Origin: Desulfovibrio aminophilus
Lineage (GTDB): Bacteria > Desulfobacterota > Desulfovibrionia > Desulfovibrionales > Desulfovibrionaceae
Assembly (NCBI RefSeq): GCF_023660105.1
Contig: NZ_JAMHGA010000041.1
Coordinates: forward strand, 1 to 32,186
Length of the DNA stretch: 32,186 nt
Direction of reading: 5' to 3'
Shown here: in pieces, positions 23,603 through 31,249 of the stretch
Position numbering within the stretch: position 1 is the stretch's first letter
Layout of the letters: each line of letters starts with the position of its first letter
Notes under the pieces: generated by a model
The model's database searches: none
The model's input: the letters and a program-made list of their open reading frames with translations, nothing else
Told to the model about the DNA's origin: nothing
Program-made: the position numbers and the translations under genes

Positions 23603-24340
23603 ATGCTGCTCAACCTGCTTCAGGCCCCGGCCCAGACGCCGCTGCTCATCGTCCGCGTGGCCGACCCCCAACTGGAGGGCCGGCTGGCCCGCATGGGCAT
23701 CTTCCCCGGCAGCCAGGTGGAGCTGCTGGACGAGGAGGTGGCCCTGCACACCGTCCGGGTGCGCGGCCCCAGGGGGGAGATCCTGCTGGGCGGCGGAATG
23801 GGGGGCAAGGTGGTCATCCATCTCGACGACGGCGGCATGCGGCCGCTGACCGAACTTTCGCCGGGCGACACCGGGCACATCGAGGCGGTCACGGCCGGGG
23901 AAAGCCTGACCGAGACGCTGCGCGCCCTGGGGCTGGACGACGGCGACCGCATTGAGATGATCCGGGCCCTCCCGCCCATGGAATATGTGGCGGAGGTGCG
24001 CGGCCGAGGCCGGGTGCGCCTGGCCGAGGGCATGGCCGCGAAAATCCTCGGCCGCATGGGCGGCCTGGAATGCCAATTCGCCAACGCCCAGGCCGGCAAG
24101 GACTTCATGGTCACCCGCCTGTTGGGCGGCGGCCGCGCCAAGCGCGCCATCGCCGCCCTGGACATCAGCCCCGGGGATGTGCTGCGTCTGGAATACGTGG
24201 CCAAGGCTCCCAGCTACCGCTTGTCCGGCGGCGACCGCGTCGTCCTGGTCAGCCGGGAAGGATTGCGCCTCTTTCTGCGCCGCGACCAGGCCGAGCTTCT
24301 GGTGGTGCAGACGCTGAACAACGAGGAGAAAACCCCTTGA
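23603..24340 (+). CDS. tandem triple FeoA-domain protein
   Basis: A 245-residue soluble protein made of three FeoA-like SH3 units. Unit 1 spans about 13-75 (LEGRLARMGIFPGSQVELL). Unit 2 spans about 81-155 (LTELSPGDTGHIEAV, then LTETLRALGLDDGDRIEMI). Unit 3 spans about 160-238 (RAKRAIAALDISPGDVLRLEYV). FeoA is normally one 75-residue domain, so this fusion is large, and no FeoB is beside it. Its neighbours are the YSCALK ATPase (1 nt upstream) and a Fur regulator, which suggests it serves the ATPases as an accessory or sensor, not a FeoB. Alternatively it resembles the C-terminal FeoA domain of DtxR-type regulators without the DNA-binding part. Confidence 0.82.
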   Translation: MLLNLLQAPAQTPLLIVRVADPQLEGRLARMGIFPGSQVELLDEEVALHTVRVRGPRGEILLGGGMGGKVVIHLDDGGMRPLTELSPGDTGHIEAVTAGESLTETLRALGLDDGDRIEMIRALPPMEYVAEVRGRGRVRLAEGMAAKILGRMGGLECQFANAQAGKDFMVTRLLGGGRAKRAIAALDISPGDVLRLEYVAKAPSYRLSGGDRVVLVSREGLRLFLRRDQAELLVVQTLNNEEKTP

Positions 24341-24342
24341 AG

Positions 24343-24771
24343 ATGGCCCGCGAAGTGTTTCTCGATTACCTGCGCGAAAAGGGAATGAGCATGACGCCCC
24401 AGCGCGCCACCATCGTCGAGACGTTCCTGGAAACCGAGGGGCACTTCTCCTCGGAGCAGTTCTTCGCCAAGGTCCGCCAGGCGGACCCGGCCATCGGGCA
24501 GGCCACGGTCTACCGCACCCTCAAGCTCCTGGTGGATTCCGGGCTGGCCGAGGCCTTCAACAGCGGCCAGGGCGCCCTGCTCTACGAGCACGGCTACGGC
24601 CACGCCCACCACGACCACCTCATCTGCCTGCGCTGCGGCCTGAAGATGGAGATCGTGGACCAGGAGATCGAACGCCGCCAGGAGCTTCTGGCCCGCGACC
24701 ACGGCTTCGAACTGACCAGCCACGGGATGATCCTCTACGGCTTCTGCCCCGACTGCCACGGCAAGGAGTGA
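24343..24771 (+). CDS. Fur-family regulator with canonical metal sites
   Basis: A 142-residue Fur-family repressor. The winged helix includes MTPQRATIVETFLE and the recognition helix ATVYRTLKLL (54-63). Metal ligands are conserved: HAHHDH (87-92) and two structural zinc CxxC pairs (C95/C98 and C135/C138). H34 of EGHFSSEQ matches the usual regulatory His. It is therefore likely a working iron (or related metal) sensor. ATG 24343 is annotated. TTG 24337 is a serious alternative, since the GAGGAG lies 8 nt from it, and it would overlap the preceding stop. Being inside the ATPase cluster, it probably controls the cluster itself. Confidence 0.9.
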   Translation: MAREVFLDYLREKGMSMTPQRATIVETFLETEGHFSSEQFFAKVRQADPAIGQATVYRTLKLLVDSGLAEAFNSGQGALLYEHGYGHAHHDHLICLRCGLKMEIVDQEIERRQELLARDHGFELTSHGMILYGFCPDCHGKE

Positions 24772-24775
24772 AGCC

Positions 24776-26869
24776 GTGGGGGAAAAGATCGCGGCGCGGC
24801 CCCGGCTGATCCACGCGACCTCGCGGCGGTTGCGCCTGCGCTGGTCGACGCTGCTCCATCCGGCCCTCGACCCGGACTACCTGGAGGCCTGGCTGGAGCA
24901 GTTGCCCGGGGTGACCGCCGCGAGGGTCAATCCCCGCGCCGCCTGCCTGGTGCTGACGCATGACGGGCGTCCAGGCCTCCTCGACGACATGCGCGCGGCC
25001 CTGGCCGACGTTCCCGCCGCGGCCTTTTCCCGCCCGGCCCCGGCCCGGCCCCGCCGCCGCCTTCTGGATGTCGCGGCGCACTTGGCGACCGCGCTGGCCC
25101 TCCGCCTGCTCCCGCCGGGCCTGGGGCTGGCCGGAGCCGCGCTGCTGGGGGTTCCCGCCATCCTGCGGGGCCTGGACATCCTGCTCACACGCGGCATAAA
25201 GGCCCCGGTCCTGGACATGGCCACCATCGGGTTCTCCCTTCTGCGCGGCGACGCCTCGGCCGCCGCGGGCATCTCCTCCATGGTGGTCATCGGCGAATAC
25301 CTGCGCCAGACCACCGAGGACCGCTCCAACGGCCTGCTCAAAAGCCTGCTGGCGCCGCCCGTGGAACGGGTGAGGGTGGAGCGTCCCGACGGCCGCGAGG
25401 AGACCGTGCCCTTCGCGGAGGTCCGCGAAGGCGATCTGGTGCTCTGCGGACCAGGCGAGACGCTGGCCGTGGACGGCGTGGTGGAGCGCGGCCGGGCGCT
25501 CTTGAGCACAAGCGCCATCACCGGCGAAGCCGCGCCGGAGGAAGCGTCCGAGGGACGGTCCGTCCTTTCCGGCTCTTTGGTGGCCGACGGCCGCCTGGGC
25601 GTGCGCGCATCCCGGGACGCGGGCGAAAGCTCCATGGCGCGCATCGCCGGATTCATGAAGCGGACCCTGGCGGAAAAATCTCCTTGCGAACGCCTGAGCG
25701 ACCGCATGGCCGACCGGCTGACGCTCCTCACCCTGGGAATGGGGGCGGCGCTCTACGCGGCCACCGGCGATGCCGGGCGGGCGCTCTCGGCCCTCACCGT
25801 GGACTACGTCTGCTCCGTGAAGCTGCCCGCGCCCGTTGTGACCAAGGCCACCATGTACGCCGCCGCCAAGCGCGGCGTGCTCGTCAAGAGCGGCACCGCG
25901 CTGGACGCCCTGGCCCGGGCGCGGGTGATGGTCTTCGACAAGACCGGAACCCTGACCCGGGGGGAACCGGAAGTCAAGGATTTGCGCGTCCTGTCCGGGG
26001 TGGATCCGAACCGGCTTCTGCTCTTGGCGGCGTCGGCCGAGGAGCGCTGGGGACATCCGGCGGGCCGCGCCCTGATCAACGCCGCCCGGAAGCGGGGCCT
26101 GGCCCTTCTCCCCGCCCGGGACACGGACTGCGCCGCGGCTCAGGGCGTGGCCGCCGTGGTGGACGGCGTGGCGGTGCGGGCTGGCAGCGGCCTTTTTCTC
26201 AAACAAGGCGGAATTTCGTGCGCCCCCCTGGAGCATTGGGCCGGGGAAATGGGCCGCCGGGGCGACAGCCTCGTCTTCGTGGCTCTCGACGGCCGCCCGG
26301 CCGGGGTTCTGGGCCTGCGGGACGGCCTGCGCCCCGAGGCCACCGGCGTTCTGGCCGGATTGCGGAAACGCGGCGTGGAGCGGATCGTGGTCCTCACCGG
26401 CGATCGCAAGGAAGCGGCCGACGCCCTTCTGGGCGGACTGGAGGGCCTGGACGAGGTGCGCGCGGGCCTGGGGCCGGAGGACAAGGCCCGAATCGTGGCC
26501 GGGTTGCGCGCCGAAGGACGCGGCGTGGCGGTGGTGGGCGAGGGGCTCAATGACGCCCCGGCGCTGCTGGCCGGCGACGTGGGCGTGTGTCTGGCCGGTC
26601 AGTCCGGGCTCACCCGGGAATCGGCCGGAATCGTCCTCCTGCGCCAGGACCTCCGGGGCCTGCTCGCCGCCCGCGATCTGGCGGTCCGGGCCGGAAACAT
26701 GCTCCGGGGGTGCTTCACCACGGGCCTGGCCGTGAACACGGGGCTGCTCCTGGCCGCCGGAGCCGGACGTCTCTCGCCGGTGTCGGCGGCCGCCCTGCAC
26801 AACGGCAACACCTTCACCCTGCTCGGGCTGGCGGCCTGGGCCTGCGGCCGGGACATGAACGGCGGCTGA
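24776..26869 (+). CDS. third P1B-type ATPase, YVCSVK membrane motif, degenerate hinge
   Basis: A 697-residue P-type ATPase closest in layout to the 712-residue one. The N-terminal HMA_2-like motif is decayed (IHATSRRLRLRW, 12-23, without the PG). Actuator TGE is at 249-251 and DKTGT at 388-392. The HP motif is present as ERWGHPAG. The membrane site reads YVCSVK (344-349) in place of CPC. The hinge GDGxND is changed to G-E-G-L-N-D, so the Mg-binding Asp is replaced by Glu, a conservative but rare change. The start is GTG 24776 with AAGGAG 7 nt upstream. It ends the cluster and is followed by an inverted repeat. It may pair with the other YSCALK-type ATPase or be a diverging duplicate. Confidence 0.91.
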   Translation: MGEKIAARPRLIHATSRRLRLRWSTLLHPALDPDYLEAWLEQLPGVTAARVNPRAACLVLTHDGRPGLLDDMRAALADVPAAAFSRPAPARPRRRLLDVAAHLATALALRLLPPGLGLAGAALLGVPAILRGLDILLTRGIKAPVLDMATIGFSLLRGDASAAAGISSMVVIGEYLRQTTEDRSNGLLKSLLAPPVERVRVERPDGREETVPFAEVREGDLVLCGPGETLAVDGVVERGRALLSTSAITGEAAPEEASEGRSVLSGSLVADGRLGVRASRDAGESSMARIAGFMKRTLAEKSPCERLSDRMADRLTLLTLGMGAALYAATGDAGRALSALTVDYVCSVKLPAPVVTKATMYAAAKRGVLVKSGTALDALARARVMVFDKTGTLTRGEPEVKDLRVLSGVDPNRLLLLAASAEERWGHPAGRALINAARKRGLALLPARDTDCAAAQGVAAVVDGVAVRAGSGLFLKQGGISCAPLEHWAGEMGRRGDSLVFVALDGRPAGVLGLRDGLRPEATGVLAGLRKRGVERIVVLTGDRKEAADALLGGLEGLDEVRAGLGPEDKARIVAGLRAEGRGVAVVGEGLNDAPALLAGDVGVCLAGQSGLTRESAGIVLLRQDLRGLLAARDLAVRAGNMLRGCFTTGLAVNTGLLLAAGAGRLSPVSAAALHNGNTFTLLGLAAWACGRDMNGG

Positions 26870-26874
26870 GCGGA

Positions 26875-26904
26875 ATCCCCCGTCCTCGCCGGAAGACGGG
26901 GGAT
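26875..26904. terminator. 10-bp perfect hairpin between convergent genes
   Basis: ATCCCCCGTC (26875-26884) pairs perfectly with GACGGGGGAT (26895-26904) across a 10-nt loop. It lies between the end of the third ATPase and the end of the minus-strand gene at 26911, so it can serve both directions. There is no T-run after it, so termination may be weak or factor-dependent. Confidence 0.6.
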
Positions 26905-26910
26905 CGCGGG

Positions 26911-27153
26911 TCAGGCCTTCGCCTTGGCCTTGCCCTTCACGGCGGGCTTGCGGGCCTCATCGGCCAGGGACCGGAGGCCCTTGCGGACCTCGGCCGTCTT
27001 CCCGCCGACCCAATCGGCGGCCTTCATGCCGCCGCGAACGGCTCCCACCATGACCGGCCGCAGGGCCTCCGAACGGGCCGCGGCGCAGACCGCCATACCC
27101 AGCAGGGCCACCCCGGCGGCGGCGACGGTGACACAACGCAGATGCAGACTCAT
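26911..27153 (-). CDS. small membrane protein with basic tail
   Basis: An 80-residue protein with one hydrophobic segment (VTVAAAGVALLGMAVCAAA, 8-26), then ARSEALRPVMVGAVRGG, a charged amphipathic region and a Lys/Ala tail (KGKAKAKA). The organisation of helix, polar turn, V-GAVR and charged tail repeats that of the 93-residue protein in the cluster on the other strand (SGAVRLW there). It looks like another member of the same small-protein set. ATG 27153 has GGGAGG 6 nt upstream. A Fur-box-like palindrome lies 70 nt further up. Function unknown. Confidence 0.75.
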   Translation of the reverse strand: MSLHLRCVTVAAAGVALLGMAVCAAARSEALRPVMVGAVRGGMKAADWVGGKTAEVRKGLRSLADEARKPAVKGKAKAKA

Positions 27154-27222
27154 GGCGCACCTCCCTCGGCTTTCGCCAGCCTGCCCCATGTCTGCTTCAG
27201 ATCGCCCTTCCGGGTCAAACGG

Positions 27223-27237
27223 TGAAAAGCGTTTTCA
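27223..27237 (-). promoter_or_regulatory. candidate Fur box before the 80-residue membrane protein
   Basis: TGAAAAGCGTTTTCA is a 15-bp palindrome with 6 of 7 arm pairs plus the centre. It differs in few positions from a TGAAAAT-N-ATTTTCA arrangement, the form Fur sites take elsewhere in this window. It overlaps the last codon of the upstream minus-strand gene and lies 70 nt before ATG 27153. Confidence 0.45.
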
Positions 27238-27672
27238 GTTTTTCTTCCCCGCCTCCGCCGCGCAGCGCGGGCACAGGCCGACCAGTTGCGAACGGCAGCG
27301 GTGCAGCACGAACCCCTCCTGACGGGCGGCGACCTCCTGCATCCCCTCCAGATACGGACTGCTCACGGCCACCCGCCGCCCGCAGCGTTCACAGATGAGG
27401 TGACAGCAGCATCCATCCACCGCCTCATAGAGCGCCGTCCCGGAATTCAACTGGATGCGCCGGGCCAGACCGGCCCGCAGCATATGCCCGAGCGCCCGGT
27501 ACAAGGTGGAAAGGCTGATGCCGTTCTCGTCGCCTCCCACCTCCGCCAGAAGTCCCTCGGCGCTTACGGGACCAGGCAGTTCAAGGAAGACCCCGAGGAT
27601 CTTCTCACGTTGCGGCGTGAGCTTGAGATTATTGGCTTCCAGGTACTCCTTGAGTTGCTCCCGCGCCTCCAT
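27235..27672 (-). CDS. Fur-family regulator with Cys cluster replacing His cluster
   Basis: A 145-residue Fur paralogue. DNA-binding features are normal: LTPQREKILGVFLE and the recognition helix STLYRALGHML. Structural zinc CxxC pairs are at C94/C97 and C134/C137. The regulatory site is not normal. Where Fur has HHDH before LICxxCG this protein has G-C-C-C-H (87-91), and the upstream regulatory His is missing (ELPGPVSAEG). The extra Cys residues could bind metal through thiolates, haem or an Fe-S species, or sense redox. ATG 27672 follows a GGAGG. It diverges from the feoAAB operon, sharing a 206-nt control region with it. It is clearly Fur-family; the signal is unknown. Confidence 0.88.
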   Translation of the reverse strand: MEAREQLKEYLEANNLKLTPQREKILGVFLELPGPVSAEGLLAEVGGDENGISLSTLYRALGHMLRAGLARRIQLNSGTALYEAVDGCCCHLICERCGRRVAVSSPYLEGMQEVAARQEGFVLHRCRSQLVGLCPRCAAEAGKKN

Positions 27673-27735
27673 CGTTCCTCCACACGCTCCATGCCGACGA
27701 TCACCGCCGGCGTTGCGACTATTCTCATCCAGGCG

Positions 27736-27748
27736 GCGGATTATCCGC
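27736..27748. promoter_or_regulatory. 13-bp palindrome upstream of the Cys-type Fur gene
   Basis: GCGGATTATCCGC is a perfect palindrome around T27742, 64 nt before the ATG of the Cys-type Fur gene. It is more GC-rich than the Fur boxes here and could be an operator for that paralogue. Chance cannot be excluded. Confidence 0.3.
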
Positions 27749-27793
27749 GCTTCTCCGTAGCCCGATGACACCACTATCAACTCTTTCTTTTTA

Positions 27794-27848
27794 TTGACAC
27801 TTTTTGCGTCGAAGTTTAGTCATGATAAAGAAAATCATTTTCAATATC
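27794..27848 (+). promoter_or_regulatory. feoAAB promoter with strong Fur box
   Basis: TTGACA (27794-27799) within TTATTGACA is a clear -35; the same string precedes the cyclase operon. The Fur box GATAAAGAAAATCATTTTC (27824-27842) matches 16 of 19 positions of the E. coli consensus, the best in the window. It extends to a 25-bp imperfect palindrome ending GATATC-like at 27848. The box would overlap the -10 and transcription start. The remaining spacer from 27673 to 27793 holds only the small palindrome at 27736. Confidence 0.82.
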
Positions 27849-27878
27849 AACTCAATCCCGGGAGTGAAAGAAAGAGCA

Positions 27879-28103
27879 ATGGACCAAAACAGGACGTTGC
27901 GGAACCTCGGCCCAGGCGAAAGCGCCCTGGTGATCGCGATCGACGGAGGCCGCATGGCCACCATGAGGCTGGAAGACCTGGGCATCCTCCCCGGAGTCGA
28001 GATCAGCGTATTGGCCAATGCCGCCGGCCCCCTGCTCGTCTCGGTGGGGGAATCACGGGTCATCGTGGAGCGGGGCATCGCCGACAAGGTCCGGGTGATC
28101 TGA
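27879..28103 (+). CDS. feoA: FeoA protein (first of two)
   Basis: A 74-residue FeoA domain: LRNLGPGESALVIAIDGG, then MRLEDLGILPGVEISVLANAAGPLLVSVGESRVIVERGIADKV. This is the complete SH3-like family pattern. ATG 27879 is used. Longer in-frame starts (ATG 27822, or TTG 27804) would begin inside or before the Fur box and are unlikely. The ribosome site is weak. It is followed 30 nt later by a second feoA. Two separate FeoA proteins ahead of one FeoB is common in sulfate reducers and may give a FeoA heteromer. Confidence 0.88.
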   Translation: MDQNRTLRNLGPGESALVIAIDGGRMATMRLEDLGILPGVEISVLANAAGPLLVSVGESRVIVERGIADKVRVI

Positions 28104-28133
28104 GCCCGGGCCCATGAAACAGAGGAGAAGCGA

Positions 28134-28358
28134 ATGACTCTCAACGAAATGTCGCCCGGCGCGGCCTGCGTCATCAAGGACATGACCGCCGACGGCGCCC
28201 TGGGACAACGGCTCATGGATCTCGGTTTCTACCCCGGAGCCGGTGTCCGCGTGGTGCGCAACGCCCCCCTCGTGGACCCGGTGGAGTTGGAGTTGGAAGG
28301 CTATCACGTCAGCATCCGGCACGACGAAGCCCGACACGTGGAGGTTCACGAGGCATGA
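28134..28358 (+). CDS. feoA: FeoA protein (second of two)
   Basis: A 74-residue FeoA domain with the textbook core GQRLMDLGFYPGAGVRVVRN and YHVSIRHDEARHVEV. AGAGGAGAAG precedes ATG 28134. Its stop overlaps feoB by ATGA, so it is translationally coupled to the transporter and is the likely direct FeoB partner. It is His-richer at its C-terminus than the other copies (RHDEARHVEVHEA). Confidence 0.92.
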   Translation: MTLNEMSPGAACVIKDMTADGALGQRLMDLGFYPGAGVRVVRNAPLVDPVELELEGYHVSIRHDEARHVEVHEA

Positions 28359-30868
28359 GCCGGAACATTCTCGCCGCCCTGGCCGGCCAGCCCAATTGCG
28401 GCAAATCGACGATCTTCAACATGCTCACCGGCGCACGCCAGCACGTCGCCAACTATCCCGGCGTCACCGTGGAGAAGAAAACCGGCCGCCTCCAGACCGG
28501 CGAACTGCGGGTCGAGCTGGTGGACCTGCCAGGCACCTACAGCCTGACCTCCTATTCCCTGGAGGAGCGGGTTTCCCGGGATTTCCTGCTGCACGACCGC
28601 CCGCGCGTGGTCATCAACGTGGCCGACGCCTCGAACCTGAAACGCAGCCTCTACCTGACCCTGCAGTTGCTGGAGATGGATGCGCCCCTGGTGCTCAACC
28701 TGAACATGATGGACGTGGCCCGACGCAGAGGGATTTCCATCGACGAGAAGGGGTTGTCGGAGCATCTCGGCGTACCGGTGGCGCCCACGGTGGGCAAAAA
28801 GAGGGAAGGGGCGGCGCGGCTGCGCGAAGCCTTGGGCCTGGCCGCCGGAGGATGTTGGGAAAGCACCCCGTTCAAGGTGCAGTACGGGCCGCTGGAGCCC
28901 TTCATCGCCGCGCTTGAGGACAGGCTGTCGGCTGACGAAAAGCTGGGCGCGATGTACCCGCCCCGCTGGCTGGCGGTCAAACTGCTGGAGGGCGACGCCG
29001 AAGCCGGGGCCCTGCTGCGCGAACACGGTGAAGACGCGCCCGGGTTGCTGGCCGAGGCCGAATCCCAACGCCGGAAATTCGAGGCGGAACATGGACAGAC
29101 GGTCGCGCGGCATGCGGCCTTCTCCCGCCACAGGGCCGCGGCCGAACTGGCCGGGCGCTATGTGCGGACCGCCCCCTCGGCGGGCCGCCACCTCTCCGAC
29201 CGGGCCGACCGCTTCGTCTGCCACCGCTTCCTCGGCCCGGCCCTGCTCCTCGGGATTCTCTTCGTGCTCTACGAGGTCTCCATCGTCTTCGGCGGCTGGC
29301 TGGCGGTGCAGGTCTGGCCCGTCTGGGGCGGTCTGGAATCCCTGGCGGCCTCCGCGCTTCCCCCACCAGGATTCCTGGAAGACCCGCTGCTGCGGTCCCT
29401 GGGCGTCTGGGCCGTGAAGAGCGTCACCGCGATTCTGAACTATCTGCCCATCTTCTTCCTGCTCTTCGCGCTCATCGCCGTCCTGGAAGACAGCGGCTAC
29501 ATGCCGCGCATGGCCTTCATCCTGGACCGCCTGTTCCGGCGCTTCGGGCTGCACGGGCAATCCACCCTGCCGCTCATCCTCGGAGGGGTCTACGTGGGCG
29601 GCTGCGCCATCCCGGCGGTCATGGCCACCAAGGCCATCCCGGACGAACGGGCCCGCCTGGCCACCATCCTCATCGCGCCCATGATGAACTGCCTGGCCAA
29701 GGTGCCCCTCTATCTCATCCTCATCGGGGCATACTTCGCCGAACATGCGGGCCTGGCCCTGTTCTTCATCGCAACCGTGACACTGTTCATGGCGCTGCCC
29801 GTGGCGAAGGCCCTGACGCTCACCGTGCTGCGGGGCAAGGAAAGCGCGCCCTTCATCATGGAAATGCCGCCCTACCACCTGCCCACGATCAAGGGCGTGC
29901 TGACGCGCGCCGTCGAGCGCATCCTGATCTTCGTCAAGAAGATCGTCACCGTGGTCCTGGCGGTGGCCGTGGTGGTCTTCGTGCTCATCAACTTCCCGGG
30001 GATCGACGCCGAGAGCCGCGCCCGCTACGAGGCCAGGCGCGACGCGGCCGTGAACGTCTTCCTGGCCGAGGCGGCCAAGACCTCCTATCGGGACAAGCTC
30101 ACGCCCGCCGATGTCGAGGGGTTGGTCCTCTTCGAGGAGGACCTCCGCGACGCCAAGCGCGGGGCGGACCAGACCGAGGCCGAAGCGGCCAACGCCCGCT
30201 TCGAACAGGCAAACCCGCTCTACTATGGCCTGCTCCGGGGAAAGGATGCCGGGAGCAAAGCCCTGTCGCGCGCGCTCAAGAAGGTGGCCGGTGAACGCAA
30301 AACCCTTCGCAGGGAGATGCGCGCCGAGGCCTTCGAGTCGAGCTTCCTGGGCATGGCCGGCAGGGCGCTGGAGCCGGTCACCCGCTTCGCGGGCTTCAAC
30401 TGGCGCATCAACATCGCCCTGCTCTCGGCCTTCGCGGCCAAGGAAAACAGCGCCGCCACCCTGGGCGCCATCTACGGAATCGACGGCGACGAGCAATCCG
30501 TCCAGGAAAAGATGAAAACCGGCGAAACCGGCTTCACCGCCCTGCACGCCCTGGCGCTCATGCTCTTCATGGCCCTCTACCCGCCCTGCATTCCGACCTC
30601 GGTCATGGTCCGCATGCAGTCCAATTCCACCGGCTGGATGCTTTTCTCCATCGGCTACCAGACCCTGCTCGGCCTGTTCATATCCACCCTGGTCTTCAGC
30701 GGAGGCTCGCTGCTCGGCCTCACCGGCTGGCAAACCATGTGGGTCTTCTACGGCCTGTGCATCGCCGCCACGCTGCTCATGGCCCTGGTGCCCGAGACGG
30801 CCGGCCGACGGAGCTTCCGATTCAACAACCCCATAGCCGCGACATGCAAAGGAGGAATCATTCGATGA
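28355..30868 (+). CDS. feoB: FeoB, GTP-gated ferrous iron transporter (long form)
   Basis: An 837-residue FeoB. G1 is GQPNCGKS (11-18), G3 DLPG (57-60) and G4 NMMD (117-120), with the conserved VADASNLKRSL between. Gate regions include LNYLPIFFLLFALIAVLED and GGCAIPAVMATKAI, the latter with the conserved Cys. An insertion of roughly 110 residues (about 552-663), charged and predicted helical, lies between two late membrane segments and is absent from the other FeoB here. It probably forms a soluble lobe. The gene ends in an ATGA overlap with a secreted-protein gene. Under the strong Fur box at 27824, this is likely the main iron-starvation-induced Fe2+ importer. Confidence 0.96.
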   Translation: MSRNILAALAGQPNCGKSTIFNMLTGARQHVANYPGVTVEKKTGRLQTGELRVELVDLPGTYSLTSYSLEERVSRDFLLHDRPRVVINVADASNLKRSLYLTLQLLEMDAPLVLNLNMMDVARRRGISIDEKGLSEHLGVPVAPTVGKKREGAARLREALGLAAGGCWESTPFKVQYGPLEPFIAALEDRLSADEKLGAMYPPRWLAVKLLEGDAEAGALLREHGEDAPGLLAEAESQRRKFEAEHGQTVARHAAFSRHRAAAELAGRYVRTAPSAGRHLSDRADRFVCHRFLGPALLLGILFVLYEVSIVFGGWLAVQVWPVWGGLESLAASALPPPGFLEDPLLRSLGVWAVKSVTAILNYLPIFFLLFALIAVLEDSGYMPRMAFILDRLFRRFGLHGQSTLPLILGGVYVGGCAIPAVMATKAIPDERARLATILIAPMMNCLAKVPLYLILIGAYFAEHAGLALFFIATVTLFMALPVAKALTLTVLRGKESAPFIMEMPPYHLPTIKGVLTRAVERILIFVKKIVTVVLAVAVVVFVLINFPGIDAESRARYEARRDAAVNVFLAEAAKTSYRDKLTPADVEGLVLFEEDLRDAKRGADQTEAEAANARFEQANPLYYGLLRGKDAGSKALSRALKKVAGERKTLRREMRAEAFESSFLGMAGRALEPVTRFAGFNWRINIALLSAFAAKENSAATLGAIYGIDGDEQSVQEKMKTGETGFTALHALALMLFMALYPPCIPTSVMVRMQSNSTGWMLFSIGYQTLLGLFISTLVFSGGSLLGLTGWQTMWVFYGLCIAATLLMALVPETAGRRSFRFNNPIAATCKGGIIR

Positions 30869-31182
30869 AGAAATTGTTGGCGGGAGCGGCCCTGATGGCC
30901 TTGCTCCTGATGACGTCCCAGGCCCACGCGCACAGCGCCTTGTGCGACTGCTTCGACAACGGCGACGGAACCATCACCTGCCAGGGCGGCTTCTCCGACG
31001 GCTCTTCGGCCGCTGGCGTGAAGATGAGCGTGCTGGACGGGTCGGGCAAGGCCATCCTGGACGGCAAGATGAACAAGGACAGCGAGTTCACCTTCAAGAA
31101 ACCCGCCGCGCCCTACAAGGTCAAATTCGACGCGGGCGAAGGCCACAGCGTGGAAATCGACGGAGCCAAGATCGTGCAGTAG
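30865..31182 (+). CDS. small periplasmic protein with N-terminal His and Cys motif
   Basis: A 105-residue secreted protein. The signal peptide (MKKLLAGAALMALLLMTSQAHA) has an A-H-A cleavage site after residue 22. The mature chain would start HSALCDCFDNGDG, with C27, C29 and C39. The remainder reads like a small beta-sandwich (VKMSVLDGSGKAILDGKMNKDSEFTFKKP), similar to carboxypeptidase-regulatory-like or nickel-uptake-associated folds. AAAGGAGG precedes ATG 30865, which overlaps the feoB stop. Co-translation with FeoB implies a role in periplasmic handling of the iron that FeoB takes up. The ligand set is inferred, not shown. Confidence 0.8.
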   Translation: MKKLLAGAALMALLLMTSQAHAHSALCDCFDNGDGTITCQGGFSDGSSAAGVKMSVLDGSGKAILDGKMNKDSEFTFKKPAAPYKVKFDAGEGHSVEIDGAKIVQ

Positions 31183-31249
31183 CCGGATGGGCCGCCACGC
31201 GGTCCGCGTTCCTGGACATCATCCCAACCACAGCACAACGGAGCATGAA

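Noticed and set aside
27804-27878. N-terminal extension of the first FeoA of the feoAAB operon
   Set aside because: It would be encoded by the Fur box and promoter; its translation (for example MIKKIIFNIN) is just the AT-rich operator read as codons.
28346-30733. A 795-codon open frame antisense to the long feoB
   Set aside because: Same GC-driven shadow; the sense strand has all FeoB motifs.
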